Assembly (NCBI GenBank): GCA_944739405.2
Contig: OX123205.2
Coordinates: 39,204,475-39,268,474 of the forward strand
DNA length: 64,000 nucleotides
Source of the DNA: Euclidia mi
Lineage: Eukaryota; Arthropoda; Insecta; Lepidoptera; Erebidae
Direction: 5' to 3'
Shown here in pieces: positions 1 through 10,500 of the stretch. Position 1 is the first letter of the stretch; each line of letters starts with the position of its first letter. The notes beneath the pieces were generated by a model. It had not been told where the DNA came from and did no database searches. It saw only the letters and a program-made list of their open reading frames with translations. The position numbers and the translations under genes were made by a program.

Positions 1-351
1 CAGTGACAGCGATGTGGAGAAACACATGACGCACCTAAACGGAGGCAAGCAGCGATGCGGAAAGTCGTATCGTCCAACATGGTACCTATGTTGCACGATG
101 GCAGTCCCTGAAGCCAGAGCCCCGATTCCCATTCTCCCACAGCCAGCAAACGGGCATGCCCTGCAGCATTGGACGATGTACTTAGGAGATTTTCTCGTAA
201 CACGCTGCAAAGCGGCCCGTCCCACTGCCTCTGAGGAGTATAAATCTCGGGGTAACTCGGTGTTTGGACAAGCCATTCTCCAAGCTTTCATGGCATCGAT
301 CTTACACGGCACCTCAGAATCGAATGGCCCGAGGACAGGATTGCTGGTAAG
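1..351 (-). pseudogene. Retroelement pol-like remnant
   Basis: Read on the minus strand, this GC-richer block encodes a retroelement polyprotein segment. Recognisable pieces are QRQWDGPLCSVLREN, GHARLLAVGEWESG and TMLDDTTFRIAACLRLGA, followed by a CVSPHRC stretch that runs off the window edge. The pattern 'LDD-TxR-A-xxLRLGA-C-PHxC' recurs in a widespread class of invertebrate retroelement proteins known to me only as uncharacterised pol-like sequences. The frame is interrupted by TGA (rc of about 287-289), so the copy is broken. The plus strand is also open across the block and ends near a GTAAGC that could be mistaken for a splice donor, but the minus-strand protein match is far stronger. 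The clade is not determined. Confidence 0.65.
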
Positions 352-1317
352 CTCATTTATCAAGTATTTTCTTTTAGGTCACGACAATAAATTGACTGAC
401 AGGTACTTAGTAATTATATTACTTAGTTCCGTGTCTTTACCTTATTTCGAAACTTTTAAGTAAATGGATTCATCGTGAAATAACGCGAAACGTTTAGTTT
501 ATTATAAGATTTATAAGTACATAGTTTCTCAACAGCAGCTTACTATTTGTTTTTTGTCTTCACCTTTTTATCTTAAGTACTTAGTTACCTTCCAAAAATC
601 TCGTCACTTAATCTTTTTTCAATCACAATCTAACCCTGAAGTTATTTATACTGTGTCTTTCAAGCTTTCGTCACGGTTGTCATCGCCGTGTATTTTATTT
701 CTTTTATAAAAATGTTGCCTACGAAAATATTTCAGAGGGAAGTGACACTTACATAAAAACTAAAATATTACATTGGAATGACCTCAAAAGTTTTACGATC
801 AGAATTAATTTACTGTTTGTCACCACAGGAATAATTGAAAATTTTTTTTACGATAACATAAAAAGACGTCAAAATAGAGTTGTATTTCATAGATAAAGAG
901 AATTGTGTCATAATTTGTGACATAATAATTTATGTGTTCGTTTGTGTGCAATAAGCAGTGTCACTCATATGCGATTGCACGTGTTAGTAGTGTGTTAGTG
1001 TTAGTTCTCGTCGCTTAGCTGAGTGTAGTGGGTTTGTTGTCCAAAACGGACAACTTTGTGTGATTCAAAAATGTTTTTATCGAGTCTCGTTGTTCGTTGT
1101 GTCTTTTGCTGGAGTGTTTAAAAAGCCCCCTGTGGCCAGGATTCTTCCTAGAAGTCAATCCTTGTCTCTCCGGAATGGAAAAATGTTAATGATGTCGAGC
1201 AATAAATGAATAAGAAACTGGGACGGATTACCTACTTGATTTGCAACAAATATCCACTTGCTATATACATATACTTCAGTACTTCTGTGAACTTGTAACA
1301 ATACAAACACATCCCAT
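352..1317. other. Gene-free AT-rich stretch
   Basis: No gene or clear repeat is seen. A short hairpin GTTGTCC-AAAAC-GGACAAC lies near 1037-1055 in a stretch (900-1100) that reads vaguely like an insect 5' untranslated leader, but nothing supports a gene there. Confidence 0.5.
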
Positions 1318-1552
1318 AAAGATGATTTTCCACCAGAGGGGCGAGACGAGGCGAGGCGAGGAGAGAATTGAAATCGCAGTGACCATTTTCCACTAAAAAT
1401 AGCCAGCGCGAGCTCGTACGAGCTCGCGCGTGACCGCCGCGCCACCCATAGGCTTCATTAGATAAAGATATAGGTACAGTGATGTTTGAGTTCGTCATAG
1501 GTACAGTGATGTTTAAGTGTCGTTTCCACCACTCTGGTGGAAAATCACCTTT
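1318..1552. mobile_element. Foldback/MITE-like element, copy 1
   Basis: It begins AAAGATGATTTTCCACC (1318-1334) and ends with the inverted form CCACTCTGGTGGAAAATCACC (from 1529). Inside are GAGGCGAG-type GC-rich repeats and a perfect 24-bp palindrome at 1406-1429. No coding capacity is seen. It abuts a second copy head to tail, so the junction (1529-1574) is itself a near-perfect palindrome of about 22-bp arms. Confidence 0.65.
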
Positions 1553-1923
1553 AAGGTGATTTTCCACCGAGTGGCGAGACGAGACTAGGCGAGAAGAGAA
1601 TTGAAATCGCACTGACCCTTTTCCACAAAAAATAGGCATCGCGAACTCGCGCGAGCTCGTGCGAGCACGCGCGTGACCGCCGCGCCGCCCGTAGGCTTCA
1701 TTAGATAAAGATATACTGGTACTGGTTAATTTATACTCTATGTTGGAAGCAATACGGTTCATTTTTACACAAACAAATATTTCAATTCACGCCTCGCATA
1801 TTCTCGCCAATCCACACTGTTTCCACCAAAGATGCGCTGGGAGAGAATTGAAAATTTGCCATACAAATTTCAATTCTCTCCTCGCCTCGCCTCGTCTCGC
1901 CACTCTGGTGGAAAATCAGCTTT
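1552..1923. mobile_element. Foldback/MITE-like element, copy 2
   Basis: This is a second copy of the element at 1318. It starts AAGGTGATTTTCCACC and ends GGTGGAAAATCAGCTTT. The inverted ends are longer here, with GCGAGACGAG...GAGAGAATTG on the left matched by CAATTCTCTC...CTCGTCTCGC on the right. The body (1556-1715) repeats the body of copy 1 with scattered substitutions. A small hairpin built on GAGAGAATTGAAA lies at 1851-1881. Confidence 0.65.
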
Positions 1924-2504
1924 AGAGTGTGAAATAATGTAAATTAATATACCTACTTACGTTTATGGCCACGAAAGTATACTTAAATGCCTTCATAGAT
2001 AAATTATTCATAATCATCATCAGCCTGCCATAGTCCGCTGCTGGATCTAGGCCTCTCCAATGGCACACCACTGCCAGATAAATGATTACTTATTTTGTAT
2101 CTATCCTCTATCTTCACCAAACTTTAACACTTGCTATTGTTCCCGTCAATATACCAACGGGTTCAGGATGATTTAGATGTTTCATAACTATGGTGTACAG
2201 ACGGTTTTGTCGTTAAACTGTGAATGTATGTGTGCCTGTGTTGTTCGACGTGTGCAACCACTAAAACGTTGCACAAACAAGCAATTAACAGGCGAACGGT
2301 CAGGGTTTTCAGCATAGGACTTTTTGAAGAGAGAGGGAAGAGGGATAAAGTCGGTTGACGCATTTGTTATACTTGAATAGTGGTTTTAATAAAATATTAA
2401 TTATTCGTCAGTGTATAATTATGTAATACTAAGTAGATATGTACGATGAAATGAAATAGTGAGATAGCTACATTTTGACCTATTTTAATTTACTCAATGA
2501 TGAT
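1924..2504. other. Mostly unassigned; LINE 3'-tail scrap
   Basis: A short minus-orientation LINE 3'-tail scrap lies near 2010-2080 (CATCATCAGCC, CTGCTGGATCTAGGCCTCTCC). Nothing else is recognised. Confidence 0.45.
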
Positions 2505-2818
2505 TAGCGTTAGCCTAGTGGAGAGACCGACAGACTGCTACGCAGAGGGACCGCGGTCGAATCCACGGCGCGCACCGATGACTTTTCGGAGTTATGTGCG
2601 TATTAAATTGTTAATTATCGCTTGCTAAACGTTGAAGGAAAACATCGTGAGGAAACCTGCATGTCTGAGAGTTCTCCATAATGTTCTCGAAAGACATGTA
2701 AAGTCTGCCAACCCGCACTAGGCCAGCGTGGTGGACTATGGCCTTACCCTTCTCATAATGGGAAGAGGCCTGTGCCCAGCAGTGCGACAGTATAAAGGGC
2801 TGATTATGAAATGATGAT
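2505..2818 (+). mobile_element. tRNA-derived SINE, full length
   Basis: The tRNA-like head has an A-box-like TAGCCTAGTGG (2511-2521) and a degenerate B box GGTCGAATCC (2564-2574). The common moth SINE body follows (GAGAGTTCTCCATAATG, CCGCACTAGGCCAGCGTGG), then the 3' end GCCCAGCAGTGCGACAGTA and a GAT-rich tail. RNA polymerase III would transcribe such an element; mobilisation would need a LINE in trans. Confidence 0.8.
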
Positions 2819-2874
2819 TAATCGTCAAGATGGGTATAAATGATACCTCGAGCTTTTTAAGACTCTTCCTGAAT

Positions 2875-3035
2875 CATCATCCTCCTAGCGTTATCCCAGT
2901 TTGAATCCGGGGTCAGCTTTCTAGTCTAACCGGATTTGGCTGAATATTAGCTTTTCTACGGAGCGACTGCCTATCTGAACTCCGCAACCCGAAGGGATAG
3001 CGATATTCCATGGTTTAGACTAGTGTCAGTTTATT
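2875..3035 (-). mobile_element. SINE fragment (3' half)
   Basis: This is the reverse complement of the SINE body seen at 20640-20830 on the plus strand: AGCGTTATCCCAG, GGATTTGGCTGAATATTAGC, GCGACTGCC, CCATGGTTTAGACTAGTGTC. The tRNA-like head is missing. Confidence 0.7.
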
Positions 3036-3910
3036 TATTAAGACTCTGCCTGAATAGTGGCATATTTTCACGTGCCACGTGAAGTCGGAACGCTACCACT
3101 AGCTGCAAGGCGCAGTTCTTGGATGTCCACCGCTAGGACCGCCAGAATTATAATTCGTCTGGCTTTTTCTAGTTGGCAACCCTGCACCGGTTCACGGTGC
3201 TAACCAACCGCCGTGTTGTTAACTTCGTATTGAGGGTTTTGCGGGCACTGTTCTGGTATCCTATTGGTTTTAGCTTAAAAGTTATTCAGATGATATGGGA
3301 GATTTTGATAAGGTATATCCTGATCCTTACAAAATCTCCCATCAGCTCTATATTACTAATTCTTCTCACTCTCTGTCGTCTGAGAAAGATAAGATTTAGT
3401 TGATTGAATCAGGCTTTACTTGGCGGAACTCCATTGTAACCAAATGGAAGGAAAGATGAACCCACCACGCACACTCAGACTGACCACCCCAACTATTGCA
3501 ATAGAAAAAGATTGACAATACCGAACTTCTCTAAAAGGATAAGGGATATAGGAATGGTATGGGTTCCAGGAAGATACCTGACTTGCAGTATCTCGCTGTA
3601 TGCGCCGACTATTCTTCGACATGTGTTTTGCCTCTGCACGAGGCATCCTCAGGAGTGATGGGCAACGACTGAGCCTCAGTCGTTGCCCAAAGATAAGATT
3701 GTGGAGGTTGGCGGTTTGAGTCAACCAATTTGAGACCCTCAAAGCTGTTTATCCTTTGATAGATCGAAGACAAGTACGCCGATTTTGAGCAAGCTTTGCC
3801 GAAGACGAAGGGTCGATACCGCAAGCATTCAGATAATGCTTAGCCGCATGTTTAATTACACAAGATACGCGATTTGTAACATTTATCTAATCTAATTCTA
3901 ACATTTAAAA
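3036..3910. other. Unassigned; possible LINE debris
   Basis: No confident gene is seen. On the minus strand around 3745-3840 the translation contains ACGIDPSSSAKLAQNRRTC, which weakly resembles the 'IDPxxWExLAxxRxxW' terminus of non-LTR proteins. A perfect 13-bp hairpin with a 3-nt loop sits at 3660-3688. Confidence 0.35.
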
Positions 3911-4070
3911 CTAAAGAGTTGTTTGTTTGTTTGCTTGTTTGGTCCGATTTGAAAAATTCTTTCACTGTTAGATACTAAGCTCATTTATCGAGAAAGCCTA
4001 TAGGCTATTTAACATCACGCTATGAGCCACGTGAGCGGAGCAGTAGCCTTAAATAACGCGGATGTTCGAA
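3911..4070 (+). repeat. Dispersed repeat family B
   Basis: Shares TTGTTTGTTTG, GGTCCGATTT, CATTTATCG, CTATAGGCTATTTAACATCA, GCTATGAGC and GGAGCGGAGCAGTAGCC with 60262-60474 (plus) and 29444-29650 (minus). It looks like the 3' part of a moth non-LTR-type repeat. The class is not established. Confidence 0.65.
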
Positions 4071-4097
4071 TCAAATGAATTTAGTGAGTACTTGTAT

Positions 4098-4290
4098 AAT
4101 AGTCAAAGTCAAAGTCCAAAGTCCTTTATTCATTTAGATAACAAAGTGACACAATAAGTTTTTAGATATCAAAAGCTTCTTATCTTGTAGATTACTACTA
4201 GACATGTTGTCTCTACAATGTGATCTCAAGTGAATACATTTGAGAGGCTGTTTTACAAGTTGGCCACGTTTCACTTTTCTGTCAAAGTTT
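4098..4290 (-). repeat. LINE-like 3' tail with (TGACTT)n
   Basis: GTCAAAGTCAAAGTCCAAAGTCCTTTATTCATTTAG-type sequence is the reverse complement of a common moth LINE 3' end with a short tandem hexamer tail. Only the opening 40-50 bp is distinctive. Confidence 0.4.
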
Positions 4291-4344
4291 TGTGAACTTC
4301 TTATTAAGTACATTTGATTTTTCATGATCGCGCAGATCATTTTT

Positions 4345-4530
4345 TTTTTTATAAAAGATTCATAGAATTGATACATCTTTGCGCAATTTTTTAAAGGCTG
4401 CTCCCGCACTAAGATAATTTGAAAACATTTAGCCAATGGATACCTAACACCTAGACTGGAAACAACAACGTATTCGTAGATCAGTATTCGTGTGGGGATC
4501 GAACCCACAACACTGCAGAGTACGCTATTC
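4345..4530 (-). mobile_element. tRNA-headed SINE, diverged
   Basis: GTGTGGGGATCGAACCCACAACACTGC (4489-4516, not all of it distinctive) is a B box on the minus strand (GGGTTCGATCC). The preceding GGCTGCTCCCGCACTA and ACACCTAGACTGGAAACAACAA match 10283-10500. The poly-T at 4339-4351 is the reverse complement of its A tail. Confidence 0.7.
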
Positions 4531-4550
4531 GTGCAGTCAGTTTATATATT

Positions 4551-4759
4551 ACTAGAGGACGCCAGCAGCTACGCCTGCATTTTTTTAAAATTTACCCGTT
4601 TTAGCCCATCCCGTGGAAATTTCGGGCAATCCCTTCTTAGTACACCCCTACGGTCCCCAAGGAACATACATGCCAAATTTCTGCTTCCTGTGCCCAATAG
4701 TTTCGGCTGTAGCGTGTCTGTCAGTCAGTCAGTAACGCAAGGATTTTATATATTAAGAT
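4551..4759 (+). repeat. Dispersed repeat family A, copy 1
   Basis: Starts ACTAGAGGACGCCAGCAGC, contains CGGTCCCCAAGGAACATACATG and the GTCAGTCAGTCAGTAACGC motif, and ends TATATTAAGAT. Nearly identical copies lie at 19728, 46397 and 59983, with a diverged one at 35600. All clear copies are on the plus strand and about 209-213 bp. It is probably a conserved 3' fragment of a non-LTR or non-autonomous element. Confidence 0.75.
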
Positions 4760-6013
4760 TAAGATGTTATAATTGAACGATGATCTAAACGGATAAATCA
4801 TACCTTTCGGTTTTTATGGCCAGTCGACTTTATGTAGCCCTGAATAGCAATGACATCATAATGTAAATAAAATGATCAAATTTATATGTGGCTCTAATTT
4901 AGGATTACGGTGCAGAGGTTAAACCTCGATGACTTTTATTTTTGGGTTCCTGATAAATTGAAATTACCATACTGACTTCTAATGCGGTCAAAATACTGCT
5001 GTCAACTGGGGTTTGATTGTGTTTCAAACCCAAGTCATGAAATTGCGCTCGCAATAAAAAAAAATAAAAAAATTCTGTTACAAGCACTCCGATCAACTTT
5101 ATTATCATCATCATCATTATCATTGTCCAAGCGTTATTCCGTTCGCATCCGAGACTTTGATTGCTTTCGAGTCTAACCACCAATTCTGCTAAATAAATAT
5201 AGTTTCGATATGATGTCAGTGTCATAATTACGTCACAAAAATGGTATTTTTCTAAATTATCTGATATTTGAATGAAATTGTAACGAGATCGTATGTACTA
5301 TGTATCAACGACGAACTGTTTATTTTAAATTATACGATAATGACATTAGGTTATCAGAATACCGCTTTTAAATCCATTCAAAATATAATATCAATGTCAT
5401 ATAAAAATAGCAGAATTGGCCCTGATTGGTTTCACAGAAAATAGCAACTAAGAATTCCACCATCCATTTTTTTATCCATTCCATCTTTGCAAACCAAAGG
5501 GATACAATATTATTTCACTATCTCATGGCTGAGACGTGTCCGGTTAATCTAAGTAGGTACTGACTCCCCTGCCCAAATGTGGTACACATCGTACTTTTCA
5601 TGTTGCCGGTAGGTATTTCAGCATATTATATCCGAAAGACAATTTTATACGATTTTATAATTAAACGAATATTAATGAACATGAAAGTATATATTTGATT
5701 AAACTACTCATTTTATTAAACAAAAAGGTCAATTTTTAATAAAGAAAACTTTGCAGAACATCAACTTGATATAACCCACTACGATCAGGCGATTTCCATA
5801 AAAATCTGACATCTTGTATAAGATGTAACTTCAAGATCAAAACTTGCCTCATAATACATAAGTGTATTACGCGGGCTTATAAGGGTTCCTTATGACGTCA
5901 TAGTGTCATTGAACTTTCTGTTTTGCGAGTCTCGCGTGTAGGGGTCGTTGACCTTGTAGTATTGTTAATGAAATTGGACGTCGAGAATTGAGATGACCCG
6001 TTTTATTTGTTGC
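4760..6013. other. Gene-free AT-rich stretch
   Basis: No gene, SINE head or tandem array was recognised. A mirrored sequence pair is present: TATTTTAAATTATACGATAATGACATTAGG near 5321 resembles, in inverted order, sequence near 55200-55330, so both may be remnants of one dispersed repeat. Confidence 0.45.
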
Positions 6014-6859
6014 ATTTGGGTCATTCCATGTCAAACGCTACCACCCAAAATTTATTAAAGTTTACTATTTTTACATAAGTATCTGCCTAAGTAAGCACAA
6101 TTACATTGAATCAGACGAATTAACTGAAAATTTTAACAAAATTTACTTTATTACCATTTTTTTCTCGTGTTAAAGTATGAGAAAATATTCGCGCGGTAAT
6201 AGATATTTTGGAGCTAAAAATAGCAACACTGTAACACAAAATATGATGTTAATTGACAAGCTTACTTGGCGCTAATTTGAGTGGAGATACATGAACTGCT
6301 TGGTGAAAGCAACATTTTATTTAAGCGGTAAGTTTTCTTTTGTTTATAAGGTTTTTTAACTGGTGACATAGCATGTTACACCCGTTACGAAAATAAGGGA
6401 AAAGTTTAATCTGTGGCTTACTTGTTGCACTTACGATTTCATGGCTTTGGGAAAGTAAGGTTGTGTTTGGAAACAAATGGCCAATGTCTTGATTTTATAC
6501 TGAACTTTTTAAATTATGTTTATTTTACTAGAATTAAATTGCGTTACGCCCGTTACGTAACGGGTGTAACACTGTTTTGGTGAGGCTTTGCGGGTGCAAA
6601 ACATTAGCTTTCAAGTGATATTAAGGGCGAATTAGGTCTTCTTTTAAAGTAATAATATTAGTAAACCCAGTTTTATTTTATAATTTTCTTTTCTTTTCAA
6701 TTTAAACCTGTTTATGACAAATATAAGCTTTAGTTGCTATTGTTTAACTTTGTTTGCATGTAGAGTGCTTTATTAAGGGCTTATATTTTTATTATAGGTA
6801 TTCAAGGTTCACGAAAAGATGTCTTCAGCAAAATTAAGAATGAAAACTATCGAAATTTA

Positions 6860-7093
6860 ATGAAAAATGACCCAGCAAAGCATGCCGAGCACCTGCAAAA
6901 AGATAGGAGGGGAGGCTATGAAGATGAATACGAACTCAAAATTAATATCAAAAGAAAAATCATGGAAGAGGATCAGCGGATACCCTTATCTTTTAGTGTA
7001 GGATCTGGTAAAATTCGAATAATCAAAATATTATTCGAATTTTACCAGATCCTATGCAAAAAAATAGGGTATCCGCACATACTACAATTTTGA
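6860..7093 (+). pseudogene. Possible transposase N-terminal remnant
   Basis: A 77-residue reading frame lies inside the 6018-7627 element. The first half is protein-like and charged: NYRNLMKNDPAKHAEHLQKD just before and after the ATG, then RRGGYEDEYELKINIKRK. 'NDPxKxxEHLxKDR' patterns occur near the N terminus of several uncharacterised transposon proteins. The second half runs into the hairpin at 6976-7076 and loses that character, so the original gene seems truncated or overwritten. The same frame extends upstream of the ATG to about 6810. I do not recognise the family. Confidence 0.25.
6976..7076. other. 101-nt hairpin with 24-bp perfect stem
   Basis: 7000-7023 and 7030-7053 are exact reverse complements separated by the 6-nt loop CAAAAT. 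The outer parts pair again as GCGGATACCCT (6976-6986) with AGGGTATCCGC (7066-7076). The size and shape resemble a pre-miRNA or a foldback insertion in the transposon. Confidence 0.7.
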
Positions 7094-7929
7094 ATATACT
7101 GTTAATATTTTTGAAAAGTAAACATTACTTGAGTTTTATTACATCATTAAGTTTGTTTTGTGTTTCAAAAAGTTTCAAAAACTATAGATTTCCTATGTAA
7201 TTTCGTTTCTCATTCGTACACGTTACGCCCGTTACAAAAGCCTGTTACGCCCGTTACGCACAAACATTTACGTAAATTTTAAATTATCGCCTGCTTTTCT
7301 TTAATAAATATTGCAGATGGTGGGTTGTTAATTTGGCTCCAGCTTTACTTAAATTTTTATTCATAAAACAAGGGCAATTCGCAGAGTTTCGCAAAAATGT
7401 CACACCATCCGAAAGTGAGCGGCAAAATCGAGTTACGCCCGTTACCGTACTTAAGGCAGATTTTCTCGATATCTATGAAACTTATAGGAAATTAAAATTA
7501 ATATTACTAAAATATAGACTAAAAGGCTTTTATTTCATTTATAAAATAAATATGTTTCCTATAAAAAACATTTTAAATCACTAGTTGAAAGTGTACGACC
7601 TGTTACACCCGTTACATGGAATGACCCATTTGTTATCTTAGCTAAGGCGTTTGTGGTGCCCTACTTATGTAATAGACGCGTGTCTGATATTCGTGAATGG
7701 GTAGGCAGAGGTCTTGTTGCTAAATATACTGATACAATTCGCGAAAGGTCATCTGATCTGTAAGTAGAACAGTTACAGCAAAGCTGATATTCTACCAGAT
7801 GTTGTTAGACCAGTGAGCAAACTTCAAGGCGAAGGATGTAACCGGGTAATGCTAGGACGGACGCTCATCTGTACTTAAAACAAATTTAGTTTTTCAAGTA
7901 TATATAACAAATTATATACATTACAGACT

Positions 7930-8201
7930 GCCTCGTTGGTCTCGCGGCATAAATGTGCGCGTGTGATTGGGAGGTCTCGGGTTCGATCCCCGAGTCGGGC
8001 AAAGTTTTATTGGGTTTTTTCCGTTGGGAAATTCTCAGTAGCAGCACGGAGTCTGGTAATGTGCCCGGTGCGGCAATAGGCTCGCCACCTATTACGTGGG
8101 ACCTAAAAATTCGTGGCGAAATGTGGGTGTAATATCACACCTCTGCCTACTCCTTCGGGGATACAGGCGTGAGTCTATAAATAAAAAAATAAATAAATAA
8201 T
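7930..8201 (+). mobile_element. tRNA-headed SINE, full length
   Basis: The tRNA-like head GCCTCGTTGGTCTCGCGGC has a perfect T-arm CTCGGGTTCGATCCCCGAG and a 3' acceptor-like GTCGGGC. The body contains GAGTCTGGTAATGTGCCCGG and GCCTACTCCTTCGGGG, ending GCGTGAGTCTATAAATA with an A/T tail. The same family occurs at 23747 (interrupted), 26633 (different head) and 31327 (3' part). Confidence 0.85.
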
Positions 8202-8972
8202 TTCTCCTAGACACTGAACAAATCATCGTGTTCACGACAAAAGATTTGATATTTAATTTTGAGATGAACATAACACCCAACAACATTGATTGCCGAATTC
8301 CTCAATTTACTTACTTTAAATGTTTACAAATAGCCTAAACATCGCGATACAAAAATGAAAGTAATACAAAACTCATGTAGATCACGTGTTTACGTGAAAA
8401 GTTCTAGTTTCTCTCGTACGTAGGAGGGTGTGCTGTTTGAAAAATACCTGTACTTACGTCACAGCATTGTGTAAATGTGTATCGTTGCCCACGCTTCTAG
8501 CCGGCATCTCTGCTTATGCCCGGATGTCAGACGAAAATATCATTATGTCAATAAACAGTCGTCATATATATAAATCTCAAGTTATTACAATAGTGGGAGA
8601 ATACATCTTCTTCAATTGCAGTTTTAGTATGCCAATGGCGAAAAGATTGAAATTGTAATTCCTCCCCTTTAGAGCGTCGAGCTTTCTTTGGGTTTGAAGG
8701 CTTCGAACAGAAATCGTAAGGCAACTTACAGTACCCTTGAGCATACTGACACTTCTAAACTATGGTATATTGCTATCCCTATCTGGTGGCGGGAGTCAAA
8801 CGGTAGTCGATCTTCGGAAAGGGTGATATCCAGCAGAAAAATCTCAGATTATGGAAGCGCAGCGTTTTCACTGTCAAATATACTTAATCGACTTTGTTCT
8901 CGTTTGTTTTTAATGTCCAAAATCATCGCCCTAAAGCAGATTTCTCTATACCTCATTGCCACAAAACAGTAA
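8202..8972. other. No gene recognised
   Basis: Moderately AT-rich sequence without a recognised repeat. Its right end merges into the LINE remnant at 8973. Confidence 0.4.
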
Positions 8973-9170
8973 GGCCGCTGCAGAGCAAACTTGTGTAGAT
9001 GGGGGTTCAGGGACGCCGACCTTGCCCAATGTGAATGTGGTGAGCTGGAGCAGACAATGGACCACTTGCTGATATGCCCTTCTTGCCCGAGCACCTGCAC
9101 TGTGTCTGAGCTCTGGGAGGCCACTCCTAACGCAATAAGAGTGGCCGAATATTATGCGGGTCTCATATAG
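8973..9170 (+). pseudogene. LINE ORF2 C-terminal remnant
   Basis: Codons from 8973 to the TAG at 9168-9170 encode a cysteine/histidine motif: CECGELEQTMDHLLICPSCP followed by a SELWEATP-type tail. The CxC-x8-H-xxxxC arrangement is the usual C-terminal zinc-binding region of R1/Jockey-type non-LTR reverse transcriptases. The frame is closed upstream by TAA at 8970, so only the last ~65 codons survive. A purine-rich (GAA)n end follows near 9187. It cannot be functional. Confidence 0.75.
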
Positions 9171-10282
9171 CTAAAACCATTGACACGAAGAAGAAGAAGT
9201 AAGATTTATATTCCATTCGTTTTACTATCGATTTCAAATTCCACTTGCACACTAGATATATGTCAGTGTGTGATCGAAGGTCGTGTTTGTCAATATCTGT
9301 TAATAAGACATTTGCGGCGCCGTGCTTGCGTCACTATGTGCTTAGATCATCGTGTGTGCTTCAGTGTATCTACGATGTATTGGACTTATTGTTTACTATT
9401 GTTGTTAAACCGTTTCAATATCAATCGTTACTCAAGTGATCTTCTGTCCGTTTCACAAGTTTGTTGAAGCCGGTTGCCAACCGTATAATCGCGATTTTAA
9501 TAATGATAAACACATCCACAAACCCGTAATATACTTCATTCGGTTTCGGAACTGCGGCAATATGGAACATTCGGCTTAGACGCCATTGTTTGTTCAACTT
9601 TTCGCTGGTTTCGTAGCTAGCGGTGCGTGAAGACAAGTATCAATTATTGGTGAACGCTGAAGATCTGCTACAAAGAAGAAGGGGTGGTATACCAACCAGT
9701 AATGTAGGATTTGGATGATGGTCGCAAATATTGGACTACATTGTGCTGTGGTACGGTCTAGCGCAGATCAACCATAACAAAGCCAATCATATAAAGTACA
9801 CATACCCACGTGTAAAGCTTGATGTGGTGTTGACTGTACACACGTTACTAATTTAGAGAACAAAAAATTTCGTATAATTCAAATTGGAAAGAAACAATAA
9901 ACTCAGTCCAAAAATATCCCTGCACGAAAGAAATACGAGACGCTCCAATTTGTATTGGTCACTAAAACGACGCAAACAAACGAAAACAGAAGAACTAATT
10001 AAAGCGAACTAGTCTAAATTGGTATAACCTTTGGTGTAGCACATTTGGGCAACGACTGTGCATTTTATGAGCCAGTTTTAGTAGTTGTACTGTTGAAACT
10101 TTGTGGTGTCTAGAAATGATGAGCCGATGAATACAGATTGGTAATTATGTGTATAAGTATACGTGTATTTTTATTATTTAGATGGATGGATTATGTCCAT
10201 TTTAGTTTGTTTTATAGTTATTCGAAAATATATAAGTAAGTGCTTAAGTAATATTTTACACATTAACAACGATACTTAGGTT
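9171..10282. other. No gene recognised
   Basis: Contains only short chance open frames in three phases around 9180-9640. No repeat family was recognised with confidence. Confidence 0.4.
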
Positions 10283-10500
10283 TTTTTTTGTCTTTAAAAA
10301 GACAACTCCCGCATTAGGCCTACAACGCGGGGAACTTAGACAGACATACAACTAACGGACAATGAACACCCAGACTCGAAACAACAATTTATGAATCACA
10401 CAAAGTGTTGTCTCGTGTGGGGATCGAACCCACAACACTTCGGCGCAGTGTCAAGCGGTGAGGCGGCTGCTTAAACCACTACGCCAACCGTGCAGTCGAA
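10283..10500 (-). mobile_element. tRNA-headed SINE, minus strand
   Basis: The poly-T run at the left is the reverse of an A tail. GACAACTCCCGCATTAGGCC, ACTCGAAACAACAATTTATG and a minus-strand B box in GTGGGGATCGAACCCACAAC follow, then the tRNA-like head CTTAAACCACTACGCCAACCG. A more diverged relative is at 4345. Confidence 0.8.

Larger units (their letters stand above)
6018..7627. mobile_element. TIR DNA transposon derivative, 1.6 kb
   Basis: Perfect 14-bp terminal inverted repeats GGGTCATTCCATGT (6018-6031) and ACATGGAATGACCC (7614-7627) are flanked by an ATTT duplication (6014-6017 and 7628-7631). Inside, GTTACRCCCGTTAC occurs about seven times (near 6375, 6543, 6557 inverted, 7222, 7243, 7432 and 7602), as transposase-binding subterminal repeats often do. 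Only a 78-codon fragment of possible coding sequence remains, so the copy is non-autonomous. The superfamily is not assigned; a 4-bp duplication would fit Sola- or Academ-like elements, but this is inference. Confidence 0.75.

Noticed and set aside
2..463. Open plus-strand frame followed by GTAAGC, like an exon with splice donor
   Set aside because: The minus strand gives a much better match to retroelement pol proteins over the same bases; the plus frame has no recognisable content.
7930..8000. Functional tRNA gene
   Set aside because: The T-arm is perfect but the acceptor pairing is poor and the sequence continues into a SINE body shared by several copies.
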